Shown here in pieces: positions 32,803 to 33,298 of a stretch of DNA of 33,298 nucleotides. Every line of letters starts with the position of its first letter. Within the stretch, counting starts at the first letter, position 1. A program made the translations under genes and the position numbers. Source of the DNA: Prevotella sp. UBA6429 (lineage in GTDB: Bacteria > Bacteroidota > Bacteroidia > Bacteroidales > Bacteroidaceae); NCBI GenBank assembly GCA_002437285.1, contig DJOV01000003.1:1-33298 (forward strand), read 5' to 3'. A model generated the notes under the pieces. It had not been told where the DNA came from and did not search any database. It saw nothing but the letters and a program-made list of their open reading frames with translations.

Positions 32803-33298
32803 GTTGTATATCTTTTATATCCTACATCAAACCACAACCGGTGCCGGAAATACTGACATCGGCTCACAGTTGTATATCTTTTATATCCTACATCAAACCA
32901 CAACTAAATGCTGAAACTGCCCTAACTCTGCCTGGTTGTATATCTTTTATATCCTACATCAAACCACAACTATTCGGTCGGCGCGCCCTCCTTGATGGCG
33001 TTGTATATCTTTTATATCCTACATCAAACCACAACTTGGGCGTCCCCCAAACGTGTAGAGACTAGGTTGTATATCTTTTATATCCTACATCAAACCACAA
33101 CTGTAGCTATTGCCTTAACACCATGCCGCACGTTGTATATCTTTTATATCCTACATCAAACCACAACTATTTCCTGATTGTTATAAACGGCTTTGAGTTG
33201 TATATCTTTTATATCCTACATCAAACCACAACCAGCCGGGAACACGAACGCACAAGGGGCCAGTTGTATATCTTTTATATCCTACATCAAACCACAAC
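32803..33298. CRISPR. CRISPR array, 8 repeats and 7 spacers, open at the right edge
   Basis: Repeats of 36 bp start at 32803, 32869, 32935, 33000, 33066, 33132, 33197 and 33263, all identical, beginning GTTGTATATC and ending CAAACCACAAC. The ends are inverted (GTTGT/ACAAC). Spacers are 29-30 bp and all different. The last repeat ends exactly at the window end, so the array continues or is cut. A 36-bp repeat with 30-bp spacers and GTTGT...ACAAC ends suits type II-C or VI-B; without cas genes the subtype stays open. The orphan repeat with hairpins favours type II. An open reading frame across the array is only a by-product of the 66-bp period. Confidence 0.98.

Noticed and set aside
32703..33065. 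Open frame across the CRISPR leader and array
   Set aside because: The repeating peptide (ISFISYIKPQ) is the translation of the CRISPR repeat; the 66-bp period keeps the frame open.
32803..33298. Type V-A (Cas12a) or type I-C array
   Set aside because: The repeat lacks the AATTTCTACT...GTAGAT end of Cas12a arrays and is longer than I-C repeats; type II-C or VI-B fit better.

Overview
The window looks like a chromosomal segment of a Bacteroidales bacterium, most likely Prevotellaceae (Prevotella/Segatella-like). The evidence is the Bacteroidetes promoter signature (TTTG, 19-21 nt, TAnnTTTG) before many genes, weak Shine-Dalgarno signals, a GG-leader peptide of the Bacteroidales type, a BspA-like leucine-rich-repeat protein, and a secreted GH84/GH29/GH109/GH127 glycosidase set. 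No rRNA or tRNA was found.

Layout. (1) 1-5.5 kb: an AT-richer, eroded accessory locus. It holds a frameshifted remnant at the left edge, a membrane-anchored TPR/HTH regulator (minus strand), then a divergent operon: an N-terminally short VKOR-thioredoxin protein, a six-cysteine double-glycine-leader peptide, and an outer-membrane barrel protein interrupted by one in-frame TAA. I read this as a disulfide-rich bacteriocin/RiPP-like locus; it is the best candidate for an undescribed system here. (2) 5.5-8.75 kb: pflB and pflA with a hairpin between them. (3) 8.75-11.55 kb: a strongly structured candidate RNA, a BspA-like gene broken by a one-base frameshift, and a 62-aa partner ORF, closed by terminator hairpins. 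(4) 11.7-18.97 kb: a complete minus-strand tryptophan operon read trpD-C-F-A-B-E-G. It is preceded by a ribosome-mediated attenuator: a 19-aa leader peptide with three consecutive Trp codons, a terminator, and a competing antiterminator. (5) 19.0-19.1 kb: a divergent candidate small RNA. (6) 19.4-24.7 kb: secreted GH84, GH29 and GH109 enzymes suited to host-type glycans. A shared terminator separates them from a convergent GH127-type beta-L-arabinofuranosidase (25.1-27.8 kb). (7) 28.1-32.0 kb: a minus-strand operon of a lipoprotein, a large helical secreted protein and a Nudix hydrolase. (8) 32.05-33.3 kb: a gene-free AT-rich tract with an orphan degenerate CRISPR repeat that could be a tracrRNA anti-repeat, a 151-bp MITE-like element, a leader, and a CRISPR array of at least eight perfect repeats running off the right edge. 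No cas gene lies in the window.

How the parts work together. The trp operon encodes all seven functions needed from chorismate to tryptophan, and its leader can sense charged tRNA-Trp. PflB and its activase form the anaerobic pyruvate-to-formate step. The glycosidases liberate GlcNAc, fucose, GalNAc and arabinose outside the cytoplasm. In the 5' accessory locus the VKOR-thioredoxin protein could oxidise the cysteine-rich peptide, and the regulator could control the operon through operator-like repeats upstream of its promoter. Those last links are inference.
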